A stretch of 43,481 bases of DNA, taken from contig JANQBS010000299.1 of the NCBI GenBank assembly GCA_033085395.1, positions 1-43,481 of the forward strand, in the 5' to 3' direction. Under the pieces are notes generated by a model. The model had not been told where the DNA came from. It was given only the letters and a program-made list of their open reading frames with translations, and ran no database searches. The position numbers were made by a program, and so were the translations under genes. The stretch is from Xanthoparmelia taractica (lineage: Eukaryota > Ascomycota > Lecanoromycetes > Lecanorales > Parmeliaceae). Below, in pieces: positions 32,272 to 43,408 of the stretch. Within the stretch, counting starts at the first letter, position 1. Each line of letters begins with the position of its first letter.

Positions 32272-35114
32272 TCAATACTCGACGACCTTGACCTTGTCTA
32301 GCAACTCCTCCGGCAACTCCTCCCTCTTCGCAATCCCGAGCTGAAGGACATCGCCCCAGAAAAGCATGGCTCTCTCCTGCGCATAGCCCAAGTAATCAAA
32401 CTCTTCTTCCTCCTCGAGTCCCTCGTCCGGCGCTTCTTCTCTGCTCTCTGGTCTCTTTCCCTGGGCGTCTTGAGCGTGTCGCCCAACCTCTGGGCTAAAG
32501 GGATCAGAGCCGAGGTGTATTTGCGGAGATCGGACGATTGTAACTTCCGACTTTGTGGTGCTGGTCTTTTGAGCTTCCAATGCCTCGTCCATAGCTGGGA
32601 CTTTGGCTTGTACGATTCCCCATGCGACCCATTGCGCGGAATTGGCAATGCGCCAGAGGCGCGTCTCTGATACAAGCTTCTTGACCTCGTTTTCCACTAC
32701 TTCGTCCTGCCGTTTCTCTTCTTCTATCTGTGCCATTGGAGCACGGCTGTCTAACATGAAGGTAGAGATGGAACCTGACGGGCCATGAGTAGCGCCTGGA
32801 AGTGGCGAAATCGATGGCCGAGTCTGAATTGGAGGACGATGCTGCACATAGGCTTTAAGGAAGCGGTGCTGCTCTTCGGGTGTTGGGTATCTGTGGGCGT
32901 TAAGGACATAGGGTTTTGGAGAGTGATAATCATAACACCATTCAGTGAAGTGATTTGCGAATTCGAGGCCTGGGATGTTAGCGGACGCGTACTCGAAGTC
33001 AATTACTATCAACTGCTTGTGTTCGTTTGCCGGGAGCAGCAAAGGAGACTCTCCGCTTGGCTCCAGACGAAGCAGGTTCCCGTATTGTGTCTGGATACAC
33101 AATCAGCGCGCCCTGTCACATGAAATCAGGGACTCAAATACTCACATCATTGTGTGCAAACACCAGCTTTTGCCTGATACCTGCCTGATCTCCATATTGC
33201 TCGAAAAGCCACTTTCTATACCGTTCCACAGTCTGCCTGAAATAAGACCATTCAACTCCACAGACGAACCCGCGCTTCTTCCAGTCTTCAGAGCGAGGTC
33301 CTGCAGATGCTTGCTTGGTTGCCAGGATTTGGTTGTCAAGCCATGAGATGACCTCTTCGCATCTATCAACCCACTTGTTCCAATTCCTCCATACTGAGGC
33401 TCCCTCTTCACGTTCCTCCTCCAGCAACTCAATACCATCGTGAAGCTCACGCATTCGCTTGGCTATCTGCTTGGAGGTTTCGGGGACGCGCAGATCCCCA
33501 GCGGTCAAAGTCCGCGCGTGGAAGAACTGTTCGAATCTACCGTTAGTGAAAGTACCCAGCAGCCGAGGACCGATCTTCTTGCGAGCAAGTCGCCGCAGGA
33601 TCTGCAGCTCGCTCTCTCGGTCAATAAGATGTTCGACTTGTGGTCCGTAGATGCGTAGAAGAAGCTTCCTGTATCCAGTCAGTCCAATTGTCGACCTGGT
33701 AGCGCGCAAGCTTACGGAGGCGGTCTCTTGGGCACAAGGGAGGTGGTACTGTCCTTTGCAATTGATGGAGCCTGAGGGAGGTCCTTCGGTGGCGAAACAA
33801 CATATACGGCGTTTGTTAAAGCACCACTCAGGCGTTCCACGTCGATGTCTGCGCCACGATCAATTGGTACTCGCCTCCACCCTCTAAGACGGAGGGTGTG
33901 GGATAATCGAACAATGTCCATTTTGAATTGCGACCAGGCTTCCTTTTCTTTCACTACTCGCTTGTTGGGATTGGGAAAGCCGACTTCTGAACTTGCGGTT
34001 CCTCCACTATAGCCGAGCGTCTTGGAATTGTCAAGGACGACCTCAGCTGAGGGCACATCAAGGTCGGGTTCTTGGTACTCTGTATCCGATGATGCTATTG
34101 TTGAGGCCTTTCGGAGCAAGCGTCTGGTGGAACCTTGTCGTCTGGATCTTCGAGGAGCAAAGTAGGCATCCTTTCTGTCCTCGGTGCCGGTAGATTTGTC
34201 TTCGCCGCCTAACCCTATATTGTTTGACAAAATCTGCTCCAACTTCTCCAAAGCTAGATTTCCTTCAGATACGTCCGAAGAAGATCGGCCATGGCGTTCT
34301 TTGTTGTGTTTGGACCCGTCACTACGAAACTGATCTACGAGGTTCTTAGTTGCTTCCGCAGCGTGTGCGAGCTTCGCATGACTGTGTTTCCTGGCTCTGT
34401 GGGCAGCTTTCCTGGCCTTTTCGTGATGAAGCCATTCTGCTACTTGCGAGAGAATGTGACTGGCCTGATCTTGACGACGTGCATCATGGTAAGACATTTT
34501 CAGAGTAACGTCACTCTCATAGTTGGCCGGATCTAGAGTGGTGTCCGATCCAAGGCTACCGATGCTTGAGATTGAATGCAGAGAAGGACTGGCGGTATCG
34601 GTCGCTGGACGTCCGGACAGTCGCCTCGAAGTGCTGGTGCGGTGTTGCTTGGAAGAAAATGAAGCTCGTGACGATTGTCTCTTGTCTGCTGGTACTATTC
34701 TGGGGCTTGGCTCAGGAGAAATACTGTCCGGCTCGGCAAGGAGAACGGCTGCCTGGTATGTGAGCCCCACTTCCTACAAAGATGATACCTGGGCGATTTG
34801 GAAGAGAACGTCCAGGGATTGCGAGAACGTATTAGTCTTAAAATGAGAATTAAGGGACTATATATTGAATGATATTCATTGTTGCAAAGACGTCCAGAAA
34901 CACAATTGAGAGCGCTGGACATGCATATTCAATGCCACAAGTAAGCGTTTCCCCAAGAGGAAACACTGCCGGCAGATATCGTGGTGAAAAGGCAATATCA
35001 AAGAAGAGGGAAGAGAAACGAAGAAGAAGCAGAGGAAGGAATGAAAGCAGGCTCACATTTGGAGGAGATGGGTTTCAGAGGAGGTAGCTCGGCCGCGTCT
35101 TTGATGCTAGGCAT
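32272..35114 (-). CDS. CKI1: Choline/ethanolamine kinase (810 aa)
   Basis: Phosphorylates choline, the first step of the CDP-choline route to phosphatidylcholine; cytosolic. Exons: 35114-35057, 34748-33716, 33668-33146 and 33090-32272, phases consistent. The kinase core has KLLLRIYGPQVEHLIDRESE at the exon 2/3 border, the Brenner motif HNDTQYGN (536-543, split exactly after D by the last intron) and VIDFEYA near 568-573, followed by EFANHFTEWCYDYH. A Ser/Arg-rich N-terminal extension of about 350 residues precedes the core; such extensions are common in filamentous fungi. The start is the weak point. The long exon 2 frame opens only with GTG, so I propose a small first exon (MPSIKDAAELPP) joined over a 308-bp intron. 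Later GTG/ATG starts are possible. Confidence 0.85.
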
Positions 35115-35450
35115 TAGATGAACTGTAAACGCAAATGGCAAGTAAAGAGGAGTAATGTGAGTAAATAAGTGAGGAGTGAGGAGGATGACAAGGAAGAGGA
35201 AAACTTAAGTGAAAGGAGGTGCTTGAATGATATTGATCAAGTAAAGGTATATATGATCGAAGAGAGTTCCTGGAAGATGCAAAAACAAAACTTGGCATCA
35301 TAAGAAGATAGAAATCTGCCCCCAGCTCAGTGTAGTGCTCACCCGAGGATACCGCTTTTAGGTGCGGGCTGGGTGATAGGAGGATAACGCAGCACCCTCA
35401 CCAGGGTGATCAACACCTCGGCCGAATAAGCACGCTTATCTTTTATTCTT
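35115..35450. other. Border between gene-rich core and right AT-rich block
   Basis: Contains the choline kinase upstream region and the change to AT-rich DNA near 35,440. A perfect hairpin (CACCCT, 4-base loop, AGGGTG; 35,393-35,408) lies just before the change. Normal CA/TG content ends at about 35,450. Confidence 0.5.
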
Positions 35451-35899
35451 CCACTCATTTTAATCTTAAATAGTCAAATATTTAAAAAAGCGTGCGCGCG
35501 CCCTTCGCGCTTTCTTGTATAGTCTTATTTAGATAATCTCGAAGATAACTATCGTGATAGAAAATAAAGAAAAGCGATGCGTCGCCTATTCTAACTCTTC
35601 TAATCAGACAATTACTATCATTATAATATTTATTCTCGACTTTTTTCTTTATTTTATATAATTATAGATTAAAAAGAAATATCGATAGAGAAGCTTCTAA
35701 AGAGAGTCGAAGTTAATAACTATAAATAGAGAGTTTATTAGGCGGAGAATAGTATTAAGAATAATATAAAGTATATAAGAAAGACGCTAAAGAATTAGAA
35801 TTAGGTATTAAGACGTTATAAGAAGTAAGTGCAAATATTAGCTCGATTCTATCTAAACGTCTATGCTAACTCGATTGAATAGATAAGTAGATAATATCG

Positions 35900-37480
35900 A
35901 GAAGAAGAAGAAACGCGATACGAGAGTAATGCTTTTTAATAATGCTACTACGATCGACGTATATTATGCGATAGAATTATAACGCCTTAAAGAAGATATT
36001 TTTTTTCTCGATCTTACTATTATTAAAGATTTTCTTCGCTATTATATTATTATTAGCCGAAGAAGAATCGACGACGAGCGAATTATTATCGATTTCGTAA
36101 ATACTTTTATAGAGTGATTCTTCGCTAAATTTATTCGAGTTATTAATAATTTAATTAATAAAAAAGATAGACGAGTAATATATAATATAAGCGTATTCTA
36201 AATTGAAATATAATATTCTCGTCGCTAATAAAACTTAATTAATAAATAAAGAATATCTTAACTAAAGAAGATCTAATAGTAAATAAGAAAAAATAAAAGT
36301 AACTATTCGATAAAAGAAAGCTAGTCTAATTTAATATTATCTTCTAGACTATCGATAATATCTAATTTTCTTATTTATATAATAAAACTTAAGTTTTCTT
36401 TGTAATCGTTATTTTTTATTAAATTAAAGCGAGAATTAATATCTTTTTTTCTAATTAGAAGAATAAAGATAAAGATAATCTTCGATATCGAATAAATTTC
36501 TAAAGAATAATTTAAGGAAAACTTTACTAATTTACTTATAGAATATTAAAATTATTTTAATATGTATCTTTAGCGATAAGTAGAAGATAATTTATCGAAT
36601 CGACTAGCGCTAAGTGAAAAATAATCGCGATTTAGAGAATATTATATATTATTCTCTATATATTCTTTTCGATATATTAATTAACGATAATTTACTTCTA
36701 TAGATACGTTGCGTTTATTAATTAATACGGCAAGCTATTATACGATAACACTTAATATTTATTAACTTTAACTCTCGCGAATAAGACTTTTTAAGATATC
36801 GACTCTATAGAAAATTTCTAATAATTATAAATTTCTTTAGACGAGAGCGAACTAATTCTTCGATAAACTAACTTCGCTAAGTATTTATTAATTCTACGTA
36901 ACGCTATTATATAATAAAGTGTTTTAAAAGAGTCGCTATCGAAGAAAACGTTTAATCGCATTATTAAATCTATAATAAATCTTTCGAAATACTTTAATAA
37001 TGCTATAATTTATATTATACGTTACTATCTCGATAAGAAGATTAATAATAAATTATCTTTAAAGATAAATAGAATATAGAATTAAATCGCGTTAACGAAT
37101 AAATCGTATAAAGAGATATATCGAAGTTAAAAGATCTTAATATATAACGTAGATCGATATTCGTATATATAATTAGAGCTACGTTACGAATATCTCTTCT
37201 ATCGATAAGAGATCGATCTTTTTAAATAAATTCGCCTAATAAAATTATATTAATTACTTTTAATTCTTTATAAAATTTCGCAAAAAGAGTTTTTTAAATA
37301 ATCTTTTAATTAAGAGAGAAGCTACGATTAAATAAGATTTATAACTTTTAAAATTCGTTAATTAAGTTTACGAGCTTTAAATCGAAAATACTATTACTTC
37401 TTAAATTAAAGCTATTTAAAATAAAGGTCGAGTCTATCGCGTTAGTCTAATTAAAAAGAGCTTATAGAAATATAAGATCG
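35900..37480 (+). pseudogene. DUF3435/FluG-type tyrosine recombinase relic (Starship-captain family), RIP-degraded
   Basis: Translating through stops gives the order of DUF3435 (FluG domain) proteins, which are tyrosine recombinases. A core-binding-like part reads LKEDIFFLD and FLRYY (about 35,970-36,040). The box-I arginine region reads A-R-I-x-x-FF (about 36,427-36,445; family TGARLxAFF). YRID-R-VKNNRD lies at about 36,590-36,635, matching the family DQRWVKNNRDPEN block, and SELILR and LPILR-type segments near 36,850-36,900. The box-II region reads I-Y-I-I-R-Y-Y-L-D-K (about 37,008-37,038). There the expected catalytic H-x-x-R has its histidine codon changed to TAT. Stops replace CAA/CAG/TGG codons, as RIP would do. 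It points rightwards, starting about 450 bp inside the AT-rich block. Not functional. Which DUF3435 clade it belongs to cannot be told by eye. Confidence 0.68.
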
Positions 37481-39282
37481 AATAGATTTAAAAGCGAAGA
37501 GACTAGAAAATCGCGATACGCGAAAAGAAATAGTTCGATAATAATAAAAACACGAAGCTTCTAGAGATTCTATTATAGATAATATCGAAATAAGATCGTT
37601 TTATAAGAACGATAATTTCGAATAAAGTTATATTTAATAAAGAATAACAACAAATTGTGAAGAATCTATATTCTCTTATATCGATCTAAAGAGAAGTCTA
37701 TTAATAGCGTCTATTTCGTAAAGAACTATAGTATAGAGATAACAAGATAAAGAATCGAAATATCTTCTTTAATTATATAAGTCTAATAGTCGCAGTTTAC
37801 GTAAACCCTAGCGAAGTATATATATTTATAATTATCGTTATAAAGAATTAATATATACGCTCGAGCGACTATAACTCGAGTTGAGATATTACTTCGCTTA
37901 CTTTAATTAATCTATCGAAGAAGAATAGAATAAGTACTACTAAACGCATCTTAAGTCGATTACTTCTAAGCGATACATATCTATTATCTACTACTATACA
38001 CTTATTTGCTCTACTTTCTATTCTTTCTATATAGATAATAATCGATTTAACGCGTTATTACGATAAAATTTCTAGACTAAAGAGATAAAATTATAGAATT
38101 ATCTTTAATTATATCTTAAAGTATCTTATTAATTATTAAAGTATTCTTACTCTTTATATAGCTTATAGCTTAATAATAAGATATTATTTTTATATTATCT
38201 AAGCGACGTATACGATTTACGAATAAATTTATAGATAAACAAGTATTAATAGTAAGAATATAACTCGAAATCGCTTATTAATTAAATTTTTAATATCGTA
38301 AGCTAAAAGCGAAAGAGATAAAATGAAATAAATAGAAACTATAGTCTCGAAAGCGAAATAAAAATGCTCTAAAGATCGATTATAATAATAAGTAACGTTC
38401 TTATTAATTATTAAATCGAAAAACTATTTACGAGATTCTAATCTTATCTTTATATATATTATTAGAGAACTTCTTTACTAATACGACTATCGACGATAGT
38501 TCGTAGAATCTATCGGGATTAATTTATAATAAATCGACGTTATCTTTAGATACTAATAAGTTATATATAATAAATAACATTATTTCGAGCGAAAATTTCG
38601 AATAGAAAGAAATATACGACGAGCTAGATTAGTTTAGAGACTTGCTAGAGATTAAATCTAATGAATTCAAGCTTTATTCGCTCGTCGAGAACGCTTTATT
38701 CTCTCTATATTTACGTTCTCGATCTTTATTATATTTCTTCGCAAGAGATATTTATAACGATAACGATAATAACAATAATAATAACGATGGAAGTCTACTT
38801 TCGCAAACTATAACTCTTAATAATATCTATCTTTTCACGGCGAAGAATATTTATCTAATAGAGTCGATCGATTATAATATTATTAAATCGGAAAACGTTT
38901 CTATTAAGATTAAGAAATCTTATATTACGCTTCGAATACGTTAACTCGAACTAAGATCTAAATCTAAGAAGTTGCTACGATTAAGCTAACTAAAGTAAGC
39001 CCTAGCTTAAAAGTCTTCTACTCGAAAGTCGGGCGTTAAGAATCGTAAAAAAAGACGAATTTGAATCTATTTTCAACGAAAATATCGCTTTAGAGTTACG
39101 TGAAAGAATTCTAATTTACCTAGGTCCCATCTCTCGTAGTTCTATATATTTGCACTTTGCTAAATTCTATTCTTGAGAAATAGTACTTACGTTTAATAGC
39201 GAACTAAAAACAATCCAGTCGTTTAGATCAAAGTTATCGTCCCGATGGGAATCAAAAATAGAATGAGAAGTAGAGTTATACT
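37481..39282. other. RIP-degraded DNA of unknown origin
   Basis: AT-rich and CA/TG-poor to about 39,060, after which CA/TG return around the solo LTR. The first part may be the C-terminal continuation of the recombinase relic. The 100-codon open frame at 38,642-38,944 (+) has a long asparagine/aspartate run and no recognisable family, so I do not call it a gene. Nothing else is readable. Confidence 0.4.
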
Positions 39283-39382
39283 TGTTGGAATTTGATAACG
39301 GCTTGATTGAATCATCTAGAGAGTGAAGTGCTACTTCTAGTACATGCCAAGCATAATAGGGCTGAGATGCTAATTTCCAACA
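39283..39382. mobile_element. Short solo LTR-like insertion with perfect 5-bp TSD
   Basis: A 100-bp segment begins TGTTGGAA and ends TTCCAACA, and is flanked by the direct repeat ATACT (39,278-39,282 and 39,383-39,387). TG...CA ends with a 5-bp target duplication are the mark of LTR retrotransposon integration, and the TGTTGGAA end is typical of Ty1/copia LTRs. It keeps normal CA/TG content inside an AT-rich block, so it inserted after the RIP period or is too short to be hit. 100 bp is short for an LTR, so a deleted LTR or TRIM-type element is possible. Confidence 0.7.
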
Positions 39383-39387
39383 ATACT

Positions 39388-40479
39388 AGCTAGATATAGT
39401 TTTCCAAGTAGAAATAAATTTAGAATTCCGGAAATCTCAAATAAGTCGTACTTGCTGCTCTATTCTCACATTACTATGCTCGCCTAAATCTACGCCGATT
39501 AAGCTTTCGCCGCCTCCGAACTAACTTCTATAGAGTAACTATTTCGTCTCTTTAGAAGCGAGAAACATTTCTTTAACTTTTACTAGCACTAGACTACTAT
39601 TAAATCTTATTTCGTAAATAGAGATAATCTCTTTATATATATATTAGCACACTAAAATGTTATTCTAGCTCCGACGAGCTTTAAAGAATATATTAGATTA
39701 CTAAAGTATATACGTCGAAGCTAAGTAAACTATTAAAATTCTTCAAGCGACTATCTAGCATCTACAACGCGTAGCCTCTCGATTATAGATAGATAATTAC
39801 TCTTAGCCGCTACTTGAAGCGCTATTCTCCATTATTAAATCTAATAGTAATATTAATATTAGTTTTTTATTAAAGTAATCTTTCTATTATACTCTAAAGC
39901 AATCGCGCTTGTTATTTTAGCTAATAATTATTATTGTAGTAATTTAATTGTCGGCCTTACTTCTATTAGATCGTTATAAAAAGAGTTAATTCGCCTAATA
40001 TTTGCTATAGTATAGGCAGAGGAAAGTAGAGAATATCTATCGATAAGCCATAGACGCTTTTAAGAATCGTCGATCTTATTTTTTATAACGAGTTCTTGTT
40101 AGATTTCTAGAATAGATATATAAACCTAATATAGTGCTTAAATAAACGTCGGCTAGTAAGGAAACGAATCTAAATTATTGAACTAATCTCACAGTTACTA
40201 TAAGAAAGAGAATAATAGCTATTTTAAGAGGTGTCTAAGATAGCGTATACTCTTAATGTACTTCGTGAAAAGATATCAAATAGTCTTATAGTATATAGAG
40301 GTCGTAAACGTACAAGAAGCCTCGACTTAGACCGTATTCTAAAGGGCTATTATTAAGTGTTTCAAAAGAACTTTTTTAGTCGGCGTATAATCAACGTTCT
40401 ACGAAGCGATACATTAACTATATATTAACTACCTAATTGCAAGATAATCAAATATATCTTCGTAATTACCGTGCTACTT
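39388..40479. other. Partly RIP-degraded DNA, no gene readable
   Basis: AT-rich with moderate CA/TG loss. It could be the 3' flank or C-terminal end of the NLR relic that follows on the minus strand, but I can read no family block. No ORF is supported. Confidence 0.4.
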
Positions 40480-42980
40480 AACACCTCGACTAGATTGTTT
40501 ATAGTCGTCAGTGCTTTGTTATAACCTCGAAATAAAATTATTATAGTATTCACCTTAAGCGTTAATGTTAGTCCCTTTATCAAGTAGTATCTATATCACT
40601 TAATCATAACCTTCTAATAACACTATCTATAGTGCGTTGCTATAGTATCTACCTTAAGCGTTAACATTAGCTTCGTTGTCGAGCAGCATCTATATCACTT
40701 AATCATAACCTCTTAATAACGCTACCTATAGTGCGTTGCCATACATTTCACCTTAAGCGTTAATATTAGCTTCTTTATCAAGCAACATCTATATTACTTA
40801 ATTATAACCTTCTAATAACGCTATCTATAGTACGTTATTATATATTTCACCTTAAGCGTTGATATTAGCCCCTTTATATAAGAAACTTTCAGTGACGTAT
40901 TTTAATTTAAGTAGAGACGCTATTCTCAAGCTAGTTTAGTCCTTAAATTCCAGATAAGTAATATCGCAGTATATCTTAAATCAATAGCTCTATTATAATA
41001 GTAATATATTATATAGATTTTTTATAGCGCTTTATAAATCTTTAACTCGTTCGCTATTCTATAAAATATAATAAATAATTTAGTTTAGAGCTATATAGTT
41101 AAGAAAATAAGATTTATCTCCTTATTAAGTATAATCGTCTTTATTTAGCTAGTTCTAGAATATACTAACGAAGTTATTAAAGTTAAGGTAATCGAGGTAG
41201 ATCTAGGACATTATGTAGTAGATCGTTACTATATTCAAGTATTCTTACTACTTAACTATAATTTAGATAATTTGATATTTCGAATAAGAAACTCTCTTGC
41301 AGTCTAATAAATTAAGAATATCTTTCTATTATAAACGCTAACGAAGAGATTATATATATTCTAGATAGTGAATTTAAAACTATCTTAAGATTATAAATTA
41401 AGTTTTCTATACGATATGCAATTTTTTTTCTAAGTTGCTAGTATTAAGACAATATTAATTTCCTAGAGACTAAGCGATCTTATAACTATCACAATAAGCT
41501 AAAGTAGAACTTAAGCTATAATCTTATCTAAGCTTTTAAATAAAATCTCTTCGTACGCCTTAAAGACTTTTAATAATAGACTAGATAATAAGAAATCTAT
41601 ACTCGATATCTTATTATACTTACTTCGAGGTTCTATAATAATATTAAGAGTAAGAAAAAGCTAAAGATAGTTACGATTATTTATCTCCTTTAAACGATTA
41701 GAGATACGCTTATAATACTCAACACTAAAGTCTTTCGCAATACGTGATATTTCGTGCTTAATTACTAGATTAATCTTCTAATCGATTATCTATAATTTAT
41801 CGTCGCTATCGAAATATAGATAAATACTAATATCTAAGAATAATTAAAATCTCTTCTCTAAATTATCGTAAGAACGACTAATTATAAAAAACTTAAGTCT
41901 ATATAAAGAGCTCTTATATACTTTAATATATAAAGAGAAGTTTATTAGCTTCTCTAATAATTAACTTCTCGAGTTCTTTTCACACTCGTCTAAAGTATTA
42001 AAAATATAAATAATTTCACCTACTTCTAAATCTTAAGCGTATTTAATTAAAATTTCCTAAAGCTCGCCGTATACATCTTATAGCTTTTTATTATAGCTTT
42101 TAATACTCGAAAACGTATAGCTAACGAGAGCGATATTCTTAAAGAGCTAATAAAGTATAGTACTCAGCGCATTAGTATCACGTATACGCTATTTTTAATT
42201 ATTCTTAAAGAAAAAATAATAGACGATCGAGACTATAGTACTAGTATAAACTCTCTTCTCGTCGATTAAGAATCGCGACAATATAGACTTTCCGTATTCA
42301 AGGCCCGTAGAGACCCAAAGAAGTCTTAAGTACTTACTATTTCGTCACTTTAGAAATCTATTATTTTTAAAGAATCACTCGTAGATACTAGAAACTCTTA
42401 CTAAGACCGAGTTCTTATAGCTTTTATAGTCGAATACTAAAGTCTTAAGCAATTCGATCTCTTTATTATCTCGGCGCTCTTACTATCTACTCGCTTAAGA
42501 TATCTTAAATATATCTAAGATACGTTTCTAGATATCAATTAATAGCAATATATAAGTCGATATATTATTATAGAATACTTTTTCTCTCTCTCTATCGAAG
42601 AGTGTATAATATTATATATAACTATCGTTAAAGATTTAGATCTTTTTTAGTATATCTCCATAGTTATTTAGCTTTAATATATCTCGAATACCTCGCTTAA
42701 ACGAACTCTAAGATAGATAATAAATTAGTTAAGTTTAATACTCGAAGATATTAGAATAGAGCTTTACAACAGCCTGGACAAAGTCTAGATAAGTAGGCTT
42801 ATTGATATCTCGTAGATAGAGCTCTTCTATAATTCTATATAAACGTAAAAGATTAGAAATAAAATTAAGACCTTCTATTATAGCATAACTCTATTATAAA
42901 GAATTTAATAATAACTATATTTTAATTTAATAGTTACTAGTATAGCTTTATATTAGAGTATAGCTTATCGAAAGAAGAAT
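40480..42980 (-). pseudogene. NACHT-ankyrin NOD-like receptor relic (RIP-degraded)
   Basis: Reading the minus strand through stops shows a fungal NLR. RLLWVS is followed by a P-loop remnant E-Y-G-K-S-I-L-S at about 42,275-42,330 (family DPGCGKSVLS). The FFFK segment lies near 42,205, and the Walker B strand reads I-x-N-T-L-D-E-C-E at about 41,985-42,012 (family FDALDECE). A middle region without clear motifs follows, then four ankyrin repeats at 40,480-40,890. Former CAA/CAG codons are TAA/TAG throughout. The part above about 42,400 should be the N-terminal effector domain, which I cannot identify. In fungi such proteins act in non-self recognition and programmed cell death. Dead as it stands. 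The outer limits are approximate. Confidence 0.72.
40485..40885 (-). repeat. Four degenerate 99-bp ankyrin repeat units
   Basis: A tandem repeat of about 99 bp (33 codons). Each unit contains, on the minus strand, A-L-stop-x-A-L-L-x-G-Y-x-stop-V-I, then MLLD and A-N-x-N-A-stop-G. These are clearly ankyrin units in which glutamine codons have become stops and histidine has become tyrosine. Units are highly alike, as expected for the high-identity ankyrin arrays of fungal NLRs. Confidence 0.8.
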
Positions 42981-43030
42981 AGATATTCCTAATCACGCTA
43001 ATACCGCGTACGGCTGGGCGCTAAGAGCTT

Positions 43031-43339
43031 TGTTAATTCTAGGTCATGATTAGTAATTAACTCGCCATCGCATACGCTTGGAGATGAAACTTCTATTCCG
43101 ATCGGATATATATAGCGCCTGCGGCAAAGTGTGAGTACTATGCGAGCCGTGTCTCTGCAGCGCATTTCGTGTGTATATAAGACTAGTTCATGACCACCTT
43201 CATGGTTTTTCCTTATACTCTTGAAATTCAACTAAGTTAGTTATTTCTAATTAGTTAGCTAGTGTATATAGAATTTGCTAGTCTCAATTAGTACTAGTGT
43301 GTCGAGTTTTTCACTACTCGTTGATCTATATTTCCAACA
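43031..43339 (+). mobile_element. Solo LTR (309 bp) with perfect 5-bp TSD
   Basis: Starts TGTTAATTC and ends TTTCCAACA. The direct repeat AGCTT stands on both sides (43,026-43,030 and 43,340-43,344). A TATA-like GTATATAAG at about 43,172-43,180 would be the retroelement promoter, which suggests + orientation. The sequence has normal CA/TG content, unlike its surroundings. No internal retrotransposon sequence adjoins, so it is the product of LTR-LTR recombination. The 77-aa ORF on the opposite strand is chance. Confidence 0.82.
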
Positions 43340-43408
43340 AGCTTGAGAAACGATATCGTTAAACTAGAGAATAAATTTGATAATATTTTCACTCTATTCC
43401 CGCACTTA

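Noticed and set aside
38642..38944. 100-codon ORF on the + strand in the right AT block
   Set aside because: Chance opening in RIP DNA with an N/D-rich run and no family likeness; it could be a remnant of the recombinase C-terminus but cannot be supported.
40485..40885. CRISPR-like or satellite array of about 99 bp units
   Set aside because: No spacers, and units translate as ankyrin repeats of 33 codons; eukaryotic context.
42998..43231. 77-codon ORF on the minus strand
   Set aside because: Overlaps the solo LTR and its flank; no similarity and the LTR explains the sequence.
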